Positions 1 to 9,300 of a stretch of 35,448 nt of DNA are shown here, one piece after another. Both the position numbers and the translations under genes were made by a program. Source of the DNA: Flavobacteriales bacterium (lineage in GTDB: Bacteria; Bacteroidota; Bacteroidia; Flavobacteriales_D; Crocinitomicaceae); contig CANJLG010000025.1 in assembly GCA_947475095.1 (NCBI GenBank), positions 1-35,448 of the forward strand, read 5' to 3'. The stretch's first letter is position 1; each line of letters begins with the position of its first letter. The notes under the pieces were generated by a model. It had not been told where the DNA came from, did no database searches, and worked only from the letters and a program-made list of their open reading frames with translations.

Positions 1-791
1 AGAGCACAATCGCCATGAAATTCAACTTTCACCTCTTCTTTTATCAATAATATCGGAGGGGTAAATAATTCGTATTTAATTTTCGAAGGGTTAACACCAA
101 AGAAGGAAAGAGTATCTATTCCTTCTTTTATCATGTTTTCTGGCCCACACAACAAGAACGCATCTGCTTTGAGCAAACTTAAATTTGCTTTTATTTCTTC
201 GGTAATCGTAACCTTATCTAGTCGGCCTTTTTTGTAATTGGGGTGGTCTTCTCGAGATAAATAATGCGTAATTTCCACGTTTGGAAGTTTCGTTAATACG
301 TCCAAAAACAAAATGTCTTCTCCGGTTTTATTTCCAAAAAACAGGTTCATACTTGCACTTGGCGATAGGCTTTTTGCAATAGATACTATGGGCGTGATAC
401 CGCTTCCTGCGGCAAAAACAACCAAGTTTTTCTCGTTATTAATGCTAAAATTTCCTTCTGGAACCATTGATTTGATGGTATCGCCAATTTTTAGATCGGT
501 ATTAATATAGGTTGAAACAATTCCATTAGATACTTTCTTTACTGCAATTTGCAAGTCATCTGAGGGGGAACTGCAGATTGAATAAGAGCGTCGGTAGGCT
601 GTGCCTTTTACTTCAACTTCTATCGTAAGGTATTGACCGGGAATAAAGTTAAAGACCGTTTTTTTATCTTTTTCTATTCCAAAGGTGATGACACAGCTAT
701 CGTGACTAATTTTTTGAAGATCAGTAACTACTAAATCATTCCATTTAGATTCACTGTTACTTGTCTTCTTCTTAAAACTAAAAATTCCCAT
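1..791 (-). CDS. PaaE-like ferredoxin-NADP reductase family protein (C-terminus off the window)
   Basis: This is a flavin-dependent oxidoreductase that reads off the left edge; 263 codons are visible from the ATG at 789-791. It carries an FAD-binding motif RRSYSICS, then the nucleotide-binding motif AAGSGITP, then a segment reading VKVEFHGDCA where a plant-type 2Fe-2S ferredoxin domain should begin, so the iron-sulfur part is outside the window. Its layout matches the neighbouring paaE, whose stop lies only 2 nt upstream, so the two are almost certainly cotranscribed and probably arose by duplication. It may supply electrons to the phenylacetyl-CoA epoxidase or to another oxygenase; the sequence does not decide which. 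The reductase fold is certain, the partner is not. Confidence 0.85.
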   Translation of the reverse strand, partial: MGIFSFKKKTSNSESKWNDLVVTDLQKISHDSCVITFGIEKDKKTVFNFIPGQYLTIEVEVKGTAYRRSYSICSSPSDDLQIAVKKVSNGIVSTYINTDLKIGDTIKSMVPEGNFSINNEKNLVVFAAGSGITPIVSIAKSLSPSASMNLFFGNKTGEDILFLDVLTKLPNVEITHYLSREDHPNYKKGRLDKVTITEEIKANLSLLKADAFLLCGPENMIKEGIDTLSFFGVNPSKIKYELFTPPILLIKEEVKVEFHGDCA

Positions 792-793
792 AA

Positions 794-1864
794 TTATTCA
801 TCAAAAGTTATAACCACTTTATTACTTGTTGGGTGTGCTTGGCAGCTTAATATATAACCTGCCGCTACCTCATCTTTTTCTAAAGCATAATTTACATCCA
901 TGCTTACTGTTCCTTCTAATAATCTTGCTTTGCACGTGCAGCAAACACCTCCTTTACAGGCATAAGGCAAATCTGCTCCAGCTTCTTGTGCAGCATCTAA
1001 GATAGCAAGGCCATCCGATGCTAAAGGAAATGCAATCTTGTCGCCATCAATAATAACTTCTATTTGACTATCAAAAGCATTAATACTTTTTAAAGGCGCT
1101 ATTTTTTTGTCTGTTTTTAAACCAGCATGGAAGAGTTCGAAATGAATTTTTTCACTTTTAATCCCGAAGCCCACTAAACTTTCTTTAACTGCCAAAATCA
1201 TTTGCTCAGGTCCGCAAAGGTAAACAGCATCTATCTTTTGGTTTTTTAAAAAGGCCTTGTACAAAGCATCTGCTTTTTCTTTATCGATTCTTCCTTTCTG
1301 TATAGGAGAACCTAAACTTTCTTGGGAAAACAAATGAATAATGCGAAATCGCCCAATAAAAGCATTTTTTAAGGCTTCCAATTCTTCCCTAAATATGACG
1401 CTATAAAAGCCTTTGTTTCCATAAAACAGGGTAACATCACTCTCTTTTTCGTTGGTAAGTACTGTTTTCAATATCGACATCATCGGTGTGATTCCACTTC
1501 CTGCAGCAAATAAGACAATGGATTTTTTTTGTCCGGGTGTAGATGCATATTGAAAATTACCCATTGGATTCATAACCTCTATTTCATCACCACTTTTCAA
1601 GTGTTTTACAGCATAAGTAGAGAAAATTCCATTTTCAACTTGTTTTACAGCGACCATCCATTTTCCTTCTGATGGTGCGGAACACAAAGAATAGGACCTA
1701 CGAACTTCCTCGTTTTGAATATGCGTTTTTAGTGTAAGGTATTGACCAGGAAGGTATTGAAAAGAAGATTCTAATTCTTTTGGCACATTAAATTCAATGG
1801 ATACCGCATCTTTAATTAACTTAGAAACAGTCTTTACGGTTAGTTTGTGAAATTTAGGGGTCAT
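794..1864 (-). CDS. paaE: Phenylacetyl-CoA epoxidase reductase subunit PaaE
   Basis: PaaE passes electrons from NAD(P)H through FAD and a 2Fe-2S cluster to the di-iron PaaABC oxygenase that epoxidises phenylacetyl-CoA in the cytoplasm. The 356-residue protein has the expected order: FAD-binding RRSYS at residues 55-59, nucleotide-binding GSGITP at 122-127, and a C-terminal plant-type ferredoxin domain with cysteines at about 303, 308, 311 and 341 in C-x4-C-x2-C-x29-C spacing. Length is normal for the family (about 350 aa). It diverges from paaABCD across a 131-bp intergenic region, so expression of both arms can be set from one region. A second PaaE-like gene follows after 2 nt. The call rests on both motifs and context. 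Confidence 0.95.
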   Translation of the reverse strand: MTPKFHKLTVKTVSKLIKDAVSIEFNVPKELESSFQYLPGQYLTLKTHIQNEEVRRSYSLCSAPSEGKWMVAVKQVENGIFSTYAVKHLKSGDEIEVMNPMGNFQYASTPGQKKSIVLFAAGSGITPMMSILKTVLTNEKESDVTLFYGNKGFYSVIFREELEALKNAFIGRFRIIHLFSQESLGSPIQKGRIDKEKADALYKAFLKNQKIDAVYLCGPEQMILAVKESLVGFGIKSEKIHFELFHAGLKTDKKIAPLKSINAFDSQIEVIIDGDKIAFPLASDGLAILDAAQEAGADLPYACKGGVCCTCKARLLEGTVSMDVNYALEKDEVAAGYILSCQAHPTSNKVVITFDE

Positions 1865-1883
1865 GCCTGTTGCTTTAACGCTT

Positions 1884-1891
1884 CAAAAGTA
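1884..1891 (-). promoter_or_regulatory. Candidate -7 element for paaE
   Basis: On the minus strand the sequence reads TACTTTTG, a full match to the Bacteroidota -7 consensus TAnnTTTG, ending 19 nt before the paaE ATG. No clear TTG -33 box is seen at the usual spacing, so this rests on the -7 match and on the distance, which agrees with other promoters in the window. Confidence 0.45.
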
Positions 1892-1946
1892 ATTAAAAAT
1901 GAATGATTTTGATAAGCTATCTAAGAACAATTTACTGCTGTAATTG

Positions 1947-1977
1947 TTGATTGAAAAGTTGTAATTGATTATATTTG
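1947..1977 (+). promoter_or_regulatory. Promoter of the paaABCD operon
   Basis: TTG at 1947-1949, a 20-nt spacer and TATATTTG at 1970-1977 match the Bacteroidota -33/-7 pattern. The -7 box ends 18 nt before the ATG at 1996. It overlaps the upstream in-frame TTG codon at 1975, which therefore lies before the expected transcription start and cannot be the translation start. Confidence 0.6.
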
Positions 1978-1995
1978 TGTAAAAAATTCTTTAAA

Positions 1996-2949
1996 ATGGA
2001 AACATCATCTCTTGACTTACTAGAAAGTAATTTCCAATCTAAAATTGATAGGGACATAAAAATTGAACCGAAGGATTGGATGCCAGATGATTATCGACAA
2101 ACCTTGATTCGTCAAATCTCTCAGCATGCTCATTCAGAAGTTGTTGGGATGTTACCTGAAGGTAATTGGATTACGCGTGCTCCCAATTTACGTCGGAAGG
2201 CGGTTTTGCTAGCAAAAGTGCAGGATGAGGCAGGACATGGTTTATACCTTTATAGCGCCACAGAAACACTTGGTGCAGATAGAGAAGAGTTGATTGATGA
2301 CTTGCACGAAGGCAGAGCTAAGTATTCTTCTATTTTTAATTATCCTACTTTGTCATGGGCCGATATGGGCGCTATTGGTTGGTTGGTCGATGGTGCAGCC
2401 ATCATGAATCAAGTGCCGCTTTGTCGCTGTTCATACGGGCCGTATGCCCGAGCAATGGTGCGAGTATGTAAAGAAGAATCTTTTCATCAGCGTCAAGGAT
2501 ATGAAATTATGATGAGCTTAGCGAATGGATCGCCTGAACAAAAAGCAATGGCTCAAGATGCTCTAAATCGTTTTTGGTGGCCAGCTTTAATGATGTTTGG
2601 TCCCAACGATGCAACGTCTAAACATACCGCTCAATCTATGAAATGGAAGATTAAGCGTAATACTAATGACGAGCTAAGACAGCAGTTTGTTGATGTTACC
2701 GTTCCTCAGGCAGAATTAATTGGACTTACTATCCCCGATGAAAATTTAATATGGGATGAAAAATCAAATCATTACATCACAAGCCCCATTAATTGGGATG
2801 AGTTTTGGCAAGTCGTAAACGGTAACGGCCCGTGTAATAAAGAACGGATTGAGGCACGAAAGAAAGCAAAGGAAAATGGAAAATGGGTGAGGGATGCCGC
2901 GATGGCTCATGCCATAAAAAGAAACGCAATTAATTTATTAACAGCATAA
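1996..2949 (+). CDS. paaA: Phenylacetyl-CoA epoxidase catalytic subunit PaaA
   Basis: PaaA is the catalytic di-iron subunit of the multicomponent oxygenase that converts phenylacetyl-CoA to the 1,2-epoxide. The ATG at 1996 gives 317 residues, close to the usual 310-330; an in-frame TTG at 1975 is possible on paper but sits inside the promoter -7 box. Di-iron ligand motifs typical of ferritin-like oxygenases are visible: QDEAGH at residues 76-81 (E78, H81) and KEESFH at 159-164 (E161 or E160, H164), with a further Glu in SEVVG near residue 48. It opens the operon paaABCD, with paaB 9 nt downstream, and diverges from paaE. Confidence in identity is very high. Confidence 0.96.
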   Translation: METSSLDLLESNFQSKIDRDIKIEPKDWMPDDYRQTLIRQISQHAHSEVVGMLPEGNWITRAPNLRRKAVLLAKVQDEAGHGLYLYSATETLGADREELIDDLHEGRAKYSSIFNYPTLSWADMGAIGWLVDGAAIMNQVPLCRCSYGPYARAMVRVCKEESFHQRQGYEIMMSLANGSPEQKAMAQDALNRFWWPALMMFGPNDATSKHTAQSMKWKIKRNTNDELRQQFVDVTVPQAELIGLTIPDENLIWDEKSNHYITSPINWDEFWQVVNGNGPCNKERIEARKKAKENGKWVRDAAMAHAIKRNAINLLTA

Positions 2950-2958
2950 AAATAAATT

Positions 2959-3246
2959 ATGTCAGAACAAGAATGGCCTCTTTGGGAAGTGTTTATCCGA
3001 AGTAAGCAAGGTTTAAATCATAAACATGTTGGAAGCTTAAGAGCACCAGACGCTCAATTAGCAGTTGACAATGCACGCGATGTATATACCAGGCGTTCGG
3101 AGGGAATTTCCATCTGGGTGGTGGCATCAAACAATGTCTTTGCCTCTGATGCCTCAGAAGCGGATGCTTTTTATGACCCTTCAAATTCTAAGGTGTATCG
3201 TCACCCTACTTTTTATGATGTACCGGATGGCATTTCTCATATGTAA
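2959..3246 (+). CDS. paaB: Phenylacetyl-CoA epoxidase subunit PaaB
   Basis: PaaB is the small non-catalytic subunit of the PaaABCE complex that bridges the PaaAC heterodimers. At 95 residues it is the usual length. The N-terminal WPLWEVFIRSKQGLNHKHVG and the following segment with DAQLAVDNARDVYTRR are hallmark PaaB sequences. It lies between paaA (9 nt upstream) and paaC (3 nt downstream), in the standard gene order. No oddities are seen. Confidence 0.95.
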   Translation: MSEQEWPLWEVFIRSKQGLNHKHVGSLRAPDAQLAVDNARDVYTRRSEGISIWVVASNNVFASDASEADAFYDPSNSKVYRHPTFYDVPDGISHM

Positions 3247-3249
3247 AAA

Positions 3250-4002
3250 ATGAAAGAGCACCTATTAAAATATGTATTGAGGTTAGGAGATGATAGTCTC
3301 ATTCTAGGTCAGCGATTGGCAGAATGGTGCGGTCACGGACCAATTCTTGAGGAGGACATAGCGCTAACGAATATCTCATTAGATTTAATTGGACAAGCGA
3401 CAAGTTTACTTAATTATGCTGGGGAAATAGAGGGTAAAGGTAGAAAAGGAGACGATTTTGCATTCTTACGACTCGAAAAAGAATATGTGAATTGCCTCTT
3501 AGTTGAACAAGTGAATGGTCATTTCGGCGACACAATACTGCGTCAATTTTTTTTCGATACTTATCGCAAAAATCTTTTTGAGGCCTTACAATTATCAAGT
3601 AATAAACAACTTGCCGCTATCGCTGAAAAATCGTTAAAAGAAACGCGGTATCACCTTAAACATTCTTCAGAATGGTTGATTAGGCTAGGTGATGGCACGG
3701 ATGAATCGCATCTCAAAATGCAAGAATCTCTAAATACTTTGTGGCGATATACGGATGAACTGTTTTTTGAAGATGAGGTAGATCTTTATTTGAGGGAAAA
3801 CAAGGTAATTCCTGATTTGTCTCACCTCAAAGGTATCTGGAAAGAACACGTGGATGCTATTCTGCTGCAAGCAAATCTAGAAATCCCTACAAATAATTGG
3901 CAATTCCAAGGTGGCCGTTTAGGAAGACATTCTGAACACATGGGCTTTCTTTTGGCTGAATTGCAATATATGCAACGTACCTATCCTAATATGGAATGGT
4001 AA
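3250..4002 (+). CDS. paaC: Phenylacetyl-CoA epoxidase structural subunit PaaC
   Basis: PaaC is a ferritin-like four-helix protein that pairs with PaaA but usually has no working di-iron site; it stabilises the complex. The 250-residue length matches the family (about 250). Recognisable segments are LRLGDDSLILGQRLAEWCGH near the N-terminus, ETRYHLKHSSEWLIRLGDGT in the middle, and GGRLGRHSEHMGFLLAELQY near the C-terminus. The start is 3 nt after the paaB stop, and the 3' end overlaps paaD by 7 nt, which suggests translational coupling. Confidence 0.95.
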   Translation: MKEHLLKYVLRLGDDSLILGQRLAEWCGHGPILEEDIALTNISLDLIGQATSLLNYAGEIEGKGRKGDDFAFLRLEKEYVNCLLVEQVNGHFGDTILRQFFFDTYRKNLFEALQLSSNKQLAAIAEKSLKETRYHLKHSSEWLIRLGDGTDESHLKMQESLNTLWRYTDELFFEDEVDLYLRENKVIPDLSHLKGIWKEHVDAILLQANLEIPTNNWQFQGGRLGRHSEHMGFLLAELQYMQRTYPNMEW

Positions 4003-4484
4003 GCAATGACCAAATCTATGATTGGCTAGCGTCGGTTAATGATCCCGAGGTGCCCGTTTTATCAATTCTTGATTTAGGCGTCGTTAGGGGTGTTAAGCAA
4101 TTAGAAAATGGCGCTTGGGAAATCACCATTACGCCAACTTATAGCGGTTGCCCTGCAATGCAAGTGATTGAAGACGATATTAAAGCCAACTTACTTCTTA
4201 ATGGTATAGATAATGTGCAGGTCGTTTCTGTTCTTTCTCCTGCTTGGACAACGGATTGGCTATCAGAAAATGGACGAAAGAAATTAAAAGAATATGGTAT
4301 TGCTCCGCCAGTGAACGAATTGGACAAAAGTGTATTATTTGGTGTGCCAACGCCTGTGCCCTGTCCATTATGTGATACAATAAACACCAAAATGATTAGT
4401 CAGTTTGGCAGTACTGCTTGCAAAGCACATTATCAATGTCAGGAGTGCTTGGAGCCTTTTGATTACTTTAAATGCCTTAAATAA
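3996..4484 (+). CDS. paaD: Phenylacetate degradation protein PaaD (MIP18/DUF59 family)
   Basis: PaaD is needed for a working phenylacetyl-CoA epoxidase but is not part of the complex; its MIP18-type (DUF59) fold points to iron or iron-sulfur maturation. The 162-residue protein has the DUF59 core NDPEVPVLSILDLGVVRGV at the N-terminus and a cysteine-rich tail with C-P-L-C, a further Cys in STACKAH, C-Q-E-C and a final Cys in FKCLK, consistent with metal binding. The ATG at 3996 lies inside paaC, overlapping it by 7 nt. It ends 8 bp from a convergent glycosyltransferase gene, with no hairpin terminator between them. Confidence 0.93.
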   Translation: MVSNDQIYDWLASVNDPEVPVLSILDLGVVRGVKQLENGAWEITITPTYSGCPAMQVIEDDIKANLLLNGIDNVQVVSVLSPAWTTDWLSENGRKKLKEYGIAPPVNELDKSVLFGVPTPVPCPLCDTINTKMISQFGSTACKAHYQCQECLEPFDYFKCLK

Positions 4485-4492
4485 AGAGGTTT

Positions 4493-5611
4493 CTATTTTC
4501 CTGCAATCGTATTTTCTAAGATCGTCCAAACTTTTTCTGCAGAAGCATCCCAAGAAAATAATTCCGCTCGTTTTAAACCAACTTTAGAAAGCTCTTCTCT
4601 TAGGGATTTATTGGTGAGTAATTGTCTCATCCCTTCGGCAATCTCTTCTGTATCAAATGGATTACAATAAATGGCCGCATTCCCTGCAACCTCCGGTAAA
4701 CTAGTGGTATTAGCCGCCAAAATAGGTACGCCACATTTCATGGCTTCAACTAATGGAATGCCAAACCCTTCAAAATATGGGACATATGTTAAGGCTAAAG
4801 CACTTCCCATAATGGCTGCAAGTTGTTCCAATGGAAGGTGACCTGTAAAAATTATCCGGTCATCAAGAGAACTTGGAATCTTTAATGTACTCGAACGCCA
4901 CATTTTTGTCCCAACAATCACTAGGAGAATTTCCTTGTTTTCAGCGGCAATTATTTCGAACGCATGGATCAATCGCTGTACGTTTTTCCTTGGGTGCAAT
5001 GATCCTACAAACAAGAAATAATCAAGCCCCTGCGTCCATGTTGCTTTTATCTTTGTTCGCTCCGATAGGCTAATTTCTTTAAACACTTCGTTAGAGCTGT
5101 TTGGAATAACGCTAATGCCTTCTGGCGTAATCTTATAGGTTTGCTGTATATCCGATTTAGAGTATTCTGATACGGTAATAATATGCTTCGCTTTCTTAGC
5201 GAACTTAGGAAAGAAATAGCGCAAATAAGTTCCAATTAATTTGGGTAAATCCTTGGGGTTGTGCTCAAAATTAATATCGTGAATGACCGCCACTTGTGGT
5301 ACTTTCGTTCTTAGTGAACAATAACCATCGGGTGAATAAAATAAGTCAATCCGATGTTTTTTTAAGGCCCTTGGTAATTTTATTTCAAACCACATAAGGT
5401 ATAAAATTGGATGACGAGTTGGTGGTGATAATACAATGCCTTTAGCATTTGGACCAAAAGTAAAAGATGGATCTATTGGACGGTCAAAAAAAAGAATAAA
5501 CTCATGTTCGGGATGATTCGAAATTAAACGTGATACTATTTCAAAGGTATAGTGCCCAAAACCTTCCATTTTATTGGGAATAAGGTTACGGGTGTTAATG
5601 CCTATTCTCAT
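4493..5611 (-). CDS. Glycosyltransferase family 4 protein (GT-B fold)
   Basis: This is a retaining GT-B glycosyltransferase that probably acts on the cytoplasmic side of cell-surface polysaccharide or glycolipid synthesis. The 372-residue protein begins MRIGINTRNLIP, has the mid-region phosphate-loop sequence FVGSLHPRKNVQRLIHAFE that opens the C-terminal Rossmann domain, and the donor-binding E-x7-E motif in EGFGIPLVEAMKCGVP. Similar sequences are usually labelled mannosyltransferase-like, but the sugar cannot be read from the sequence. It follows the hydrolase gene by 3 nt on the same strand, so the two are probably cotranscribed, and it is not part of a larger polysaccharide cluster in this window. 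Confidence 0.9.
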   Translation of the reverse strand: MRIGINTRNLIPNKMEGFGHYTFEIVSRLISNHPEHEFILFFDRPIDPSFTFGPNAKGIVLSPPTRHPILYLMWFEIKLPRALKKHRIDLFYSPDGYCSLRTKVPQVAVIHDINFEHNPKDLPKLIGTYLRYFFPKFAKKAKHIITVSEYSKSDIQQTYKITPEGISVIPNSSNEVFKEISLSERTKIKATWTQGLDYFLFVGSLHPRKNVQRLIHAFEIIAAENKEILLVIVGTKMWRSSTLKIPSSLDDRIIFTGHLPLEQLAAIMGSALALTYVPYFEGFGIPLVEAMKCGVPILAANTTSLPEVAGNAAIYCNPFDTEEIAEGMRQLLTNKSLREELSKVGLKRAELFSWDASAEKVWTILENTIAGK

Positions 5612-5614
5612 GGA

Positions 5615-6262
5615 TTAAAATTGATGTATGTAATTGCTTAGTCGCTCTTTTTTAATCGTGGTTGAGGGGCCGTGACCGCAATATACAAGGGTGTTGTCTG
5701 GCATGGTAAACATCGTTTTAAAGATGCTGGATTTAAGCGTTTCTAAATTTCCACCGGGTAAGTCTGTTCGACCAAAACTTCCATTAAATAATACATCGCC
5801 ATTAATCACGATTCCTTCTGATTCAAAATAAAACACAACATGTCCGGGGCAATGTCCGGGCGTATGCAATACTTTAATACGCATGGATCCGAAAACTAAT
5901 TCCGATTGGTCTTCCATTAAAAAATCAGGCTCCGGAGACAAGCGATACCCTTCGAAACCATATAATGAAGCGTATTGTTGGACGGCATTTAGGGTAGTAA
6001 TATCTTCCTGGTGTAAGTAATAATCAACACCATAGTTTTCTTTTATAAAGGCATTCCCTAATACATGATCGATATGAGCGTGTGTGTTTAAAAGTGCCAC
6101 AATATTAAGTTCCTCATGCTTAATGTATGCAGCTAGTTCCTGTTCCTCCTCACGTGAATAGCAGCCCGGATCGATAACAATTGCGTTTCTTTCTGTATCG
6201 GAAACAACAAAGGTATTTTCTTGAAAGGCGTTGAACTCGAAGGATTTTATTTTTAGCGACAT
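5615..6262 (-). CDS. MBL-fold metallo-hydrolase (glyoxalase II-like)
   Basis: This is a soluble metallo-beta-lactamase-fold hydrolase. The 215-residue protein shows the metal-binding motif THAHIDH (H61, H63, D65, H66), a second His in HTPGHCPGH near residue 137, the bridging Asp in INGDVLF near 156 and a terminal His in YCGHGPS. Length and motif order fit the short glyoxalase II / hydroxyacylglutathione hydrolase-like group common in Bacteroidota, which lacks the C-terminal glutathione-binding domain of classical GloB. The true substrate is therefore open. It is 3 nt upstream of the glycosyltransferase and 38 nt downstream of the large T9SS protein gene. Confidence 0.9.
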   Translation of the reverse strand: MSLKIKSFEFNAFQENTFVVSDTERNAIVIDPGCYSREEEQELAAYIKHEELNIVALLNTHAHIDHVLGNAFIKENYGVDYYLHQEDITTLNAVQQYASLYGFEGYRLSPEPDFLMEDQSELVFGSMRIKVLHTPGHCPGHVVFYFESEGIVINGDVLFNGSFGRTDLPGGNLETLKSSIFKTMFTMPDNTLVYCGHGPSTTIKKERLSNYIHQF

Positions 6263-6300
6263 AGCAGTGTCAAAGGTAAGAATTTAATCATGCTTTTTCT

Positions 6301-9300
6301 TTATCTAAGCAGATTTACATGGCCTGTAAGTTCATATTTCTTATCTTGCTTATCCGAATAAATTAAGCGCCAAGTATAGGTGCCATCTTGGCAAGAATTG
6401 CCATTATAGGTTCCATCCCAAAATTCGGAGGTGGAATTAAGGGTGTGAATTAATTCCCCCCAGCGGTCAAAAATCAACATCTTCATACCAGAAATATTTC
6501 CTCCGTAAACACCAAAAAGGTCATTTGTTCCATTGCCGTCTGGAATAAAGGTGTTTGGAACATAGATTACAGCTTCGTAAGTTATGGAAACTAGATTCTC
6601 TGCTATACAACCGTTTTCATCGACAAAATTTACAAAATAGGTGAAATCTTGGTCTGGGTTTGCAATTGGATTTGAGCAATTAATACAGGACAAAAACTCT
6701 GGGGGACTCCATGTAAATACACCTGGTTGATTTGCCACAGCATTCAATTGGATTAAATCGCCATAAAATGCTAGAACAACTGGATTCATTTGAATAAAGG
6801 GCTGGGGGTGTAAAACCACTTCTACAAATGCCGTATCTTTACAACCGTTTACATCGGTTCCAATCACTTGAAATAAGGTGGAATTGGTGGGGCTAACCCA
6901 AACTTGATTTCCCGTTTGATTCACCACAAATTGAGAAGGACTCCATTGGTAATACAAGGCGCCATTGGCCCACAGATTGGCTATTTGGTTCGGACAAATA
7001 ACTGTATCATTGCCCGCGGTGATGTTGGCCACAAGCAGATTAATATAAATGGAGTCAACAATACTTCCGCAAGCATTTGTGAAGGTACAGTAGTAATACA
7101 TGTTTTGAGTAGGTGATAGGGTAACATTCGGCCCAATCGTAGTCGAAATTGATACGTTGGGTGACCAAAGGTAGGTGTTGGCTCCAGAAACACTGAGCGC
7201 GGCAGAATTTCCTAAGCAAATGATGAGGGTATCTTGTAAATTGGAGCTCGGTGGTGTAAAATATACATTCACTGAAACGGTGTCTTGAATGCTACAACCC
7301 TCTGGGCTGGTTAGTACTGCAATATAATTGGTGCTAGTATCTGGTGTGGAGATAACGTTGAGTCCTGTTGCGATATTCAAAAAGGTGCTAGGGGACCATT
7401 GGATGGAACCATTCCCTATTGCATTTAATGGGGCGCTCTCTCCAATACAAATAGAAGTGTCAGGGGAAAGGGTTAAATTTAAAGATACTACATTTAGGGG
7501 AACTTGCAGGGTATCCGACCCGCAGCTGTCGCTTACAATGACGGTAAAAACAGTATTGGAATAAACAGTCGCAGTTGGATTTGCTATGTTTGCATTATCC
7601 AAAAGATTTGCTGGACTCCAGGTGTATGTCGAGCCTCCAAAAGCATCTAATTGATAAGGTGATCCCGCACAAATTGGGTTCGCAGGTATGGTAACACCTC
7701 CTTCAAAATCTCCGATGTTAACTTGGATAACGGCAGTATCTGGAATGTAACAGTTCGCGGAATCCGAAACGATTAAGGTTACTGTATATACGCCAGGAGA
7801 TGTGTAGTAATGATTGGGTTGAAAGGCCGTTGAATTGGTATTATCGCCAAAATCCCAATAATAGCTGTTACCATTCAAACTGGTGTTGGTGAATACAACA
7901 GGTTGTGGAATACAAACTAAGGGCGAAGGTTGGGCAAAAATAGCATCCAAGGTGCTCAGATCAAATTTAAAAACGGCCATATTACAATTTGGACTTGGAT
8001 TTTGGGGAGACCAACTACCGGGAGTGGATGTAAAACCGAAATTATTTCCACCACAAGCCCCACATACGGCATGGTAAATTCGACCTGATTTGTCAAAGCG
8101 ACTAGTGCCGCCATCTACATGATTGGAACTGCTGGTTAGCCCTCCCATATAAGTGCCATATTTTAGCTGCTGTGCATCTGAGGAGAAGACGGCTAAGTAA
8201 AAATTAGATCCGTTGGTATTGTTTTGAAAGGCATTGGGGGAAATCGGGAAGCCATTGGAGCTGGAATTGAGGGCTTGAGAGACAGAACTATTCGCATTTA
8301 AAGTACCACCCCACCCAGCGATGTAAATTTCATAACAATCGGAAATTAAAAAGGCCGTGGGAGAAATTTCAACATGGCCACTTCCGGCGCCAATGGTTGT
8401 TGTCCATTGTATCGTTTGGAGATTAGGATCATATTTTCTAAGAAATTGACCGGAATTTGGTGTTCCTGTGCATCCTGGTGTAATGCCCCAGTTCGACTCC
8501 GTTTGCCCGTAAACATATACTTGATTGGAAGGGTCGCAACGCACGAAATACGATTGATCGTACTCTCCCATACCCATGAATGTTCCTTCCGTAAGGCTTC
8601 CATTCGCTGGATTAAGTTTGATGAGGTATCCATCGCTGATACCGCCGTTGAAGGTTAAATCATTCCCTGAAAAAATTCCTGGTAAGGATGAGGATGTTGT
8701 TCCCCCCGTGGCATATACAAAGCCGGCAGGACTGATGTCTATTGAATTACCAGAATCTTGACCGCTTCCTCCGAAATAGGTGCTCCACAACAAAGTATTC
8801 AAGTTGTTTGAAAACTTGCATATCACTGCGTCTTGGCTTCCATTTAAAGTGGTAGCTGATGTCACAGGAAAATTCGATGAAGCCGTGGTGCTGGCGATGT
8901 AAATGTTGTTATTGGCATCCAAAATTATTTCTCCGCGGAATTGGTCGCCGTAATTGTAATGCAGGGTGTTGATGTTTAGTCCATCTGTACCACTTCCCCC
9001 CAAATAAGTAGAGGCCAATAAAGTCGCGCCATTAGTACTGATTTTCGCTATGTAAATATCACTTCCTGAAAAACTTAGCGAGTTTTCCATTTCAGCCGGT
9101 CCGCCGTTGAAAGTGGCATCGTAGGCACCAGGAGAAATAGGAAAGTTAGGGGAAGAGGTTACGCCATAAACATACAATTCTCCATTCGAACCACTAATAA
9201 TACTATGAGGGGTTTCGTTTCCAGCTCCACCGAGGTAGGTTGAATAGAGCAAATTAGTTCCAGCAGCATTGAACTTGGTAATCCCAACATCAAAAGGAAT

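Noticed and set aside
313-510. A 65-codon open frame on the + strand
   Set aside because: It is the reverse strand of the FAD/NAD-binding part of the truncated reductase gene.
6271-6278. TACCTTTG on the minus strand before the MBL hydrolase gene
   Set aside because: It matches the -7 consensus but ends only 8 nt before the ATG and has no -33 box; other promoters here have 17-21 nt.
6600-7650. Tandem DNA repeats of about 230 bp
   Set aside because: The repetition is at the protein level (WSP-marked Ig-like domains); the nucleotide copies are too diverged to be called a DNA repeat.
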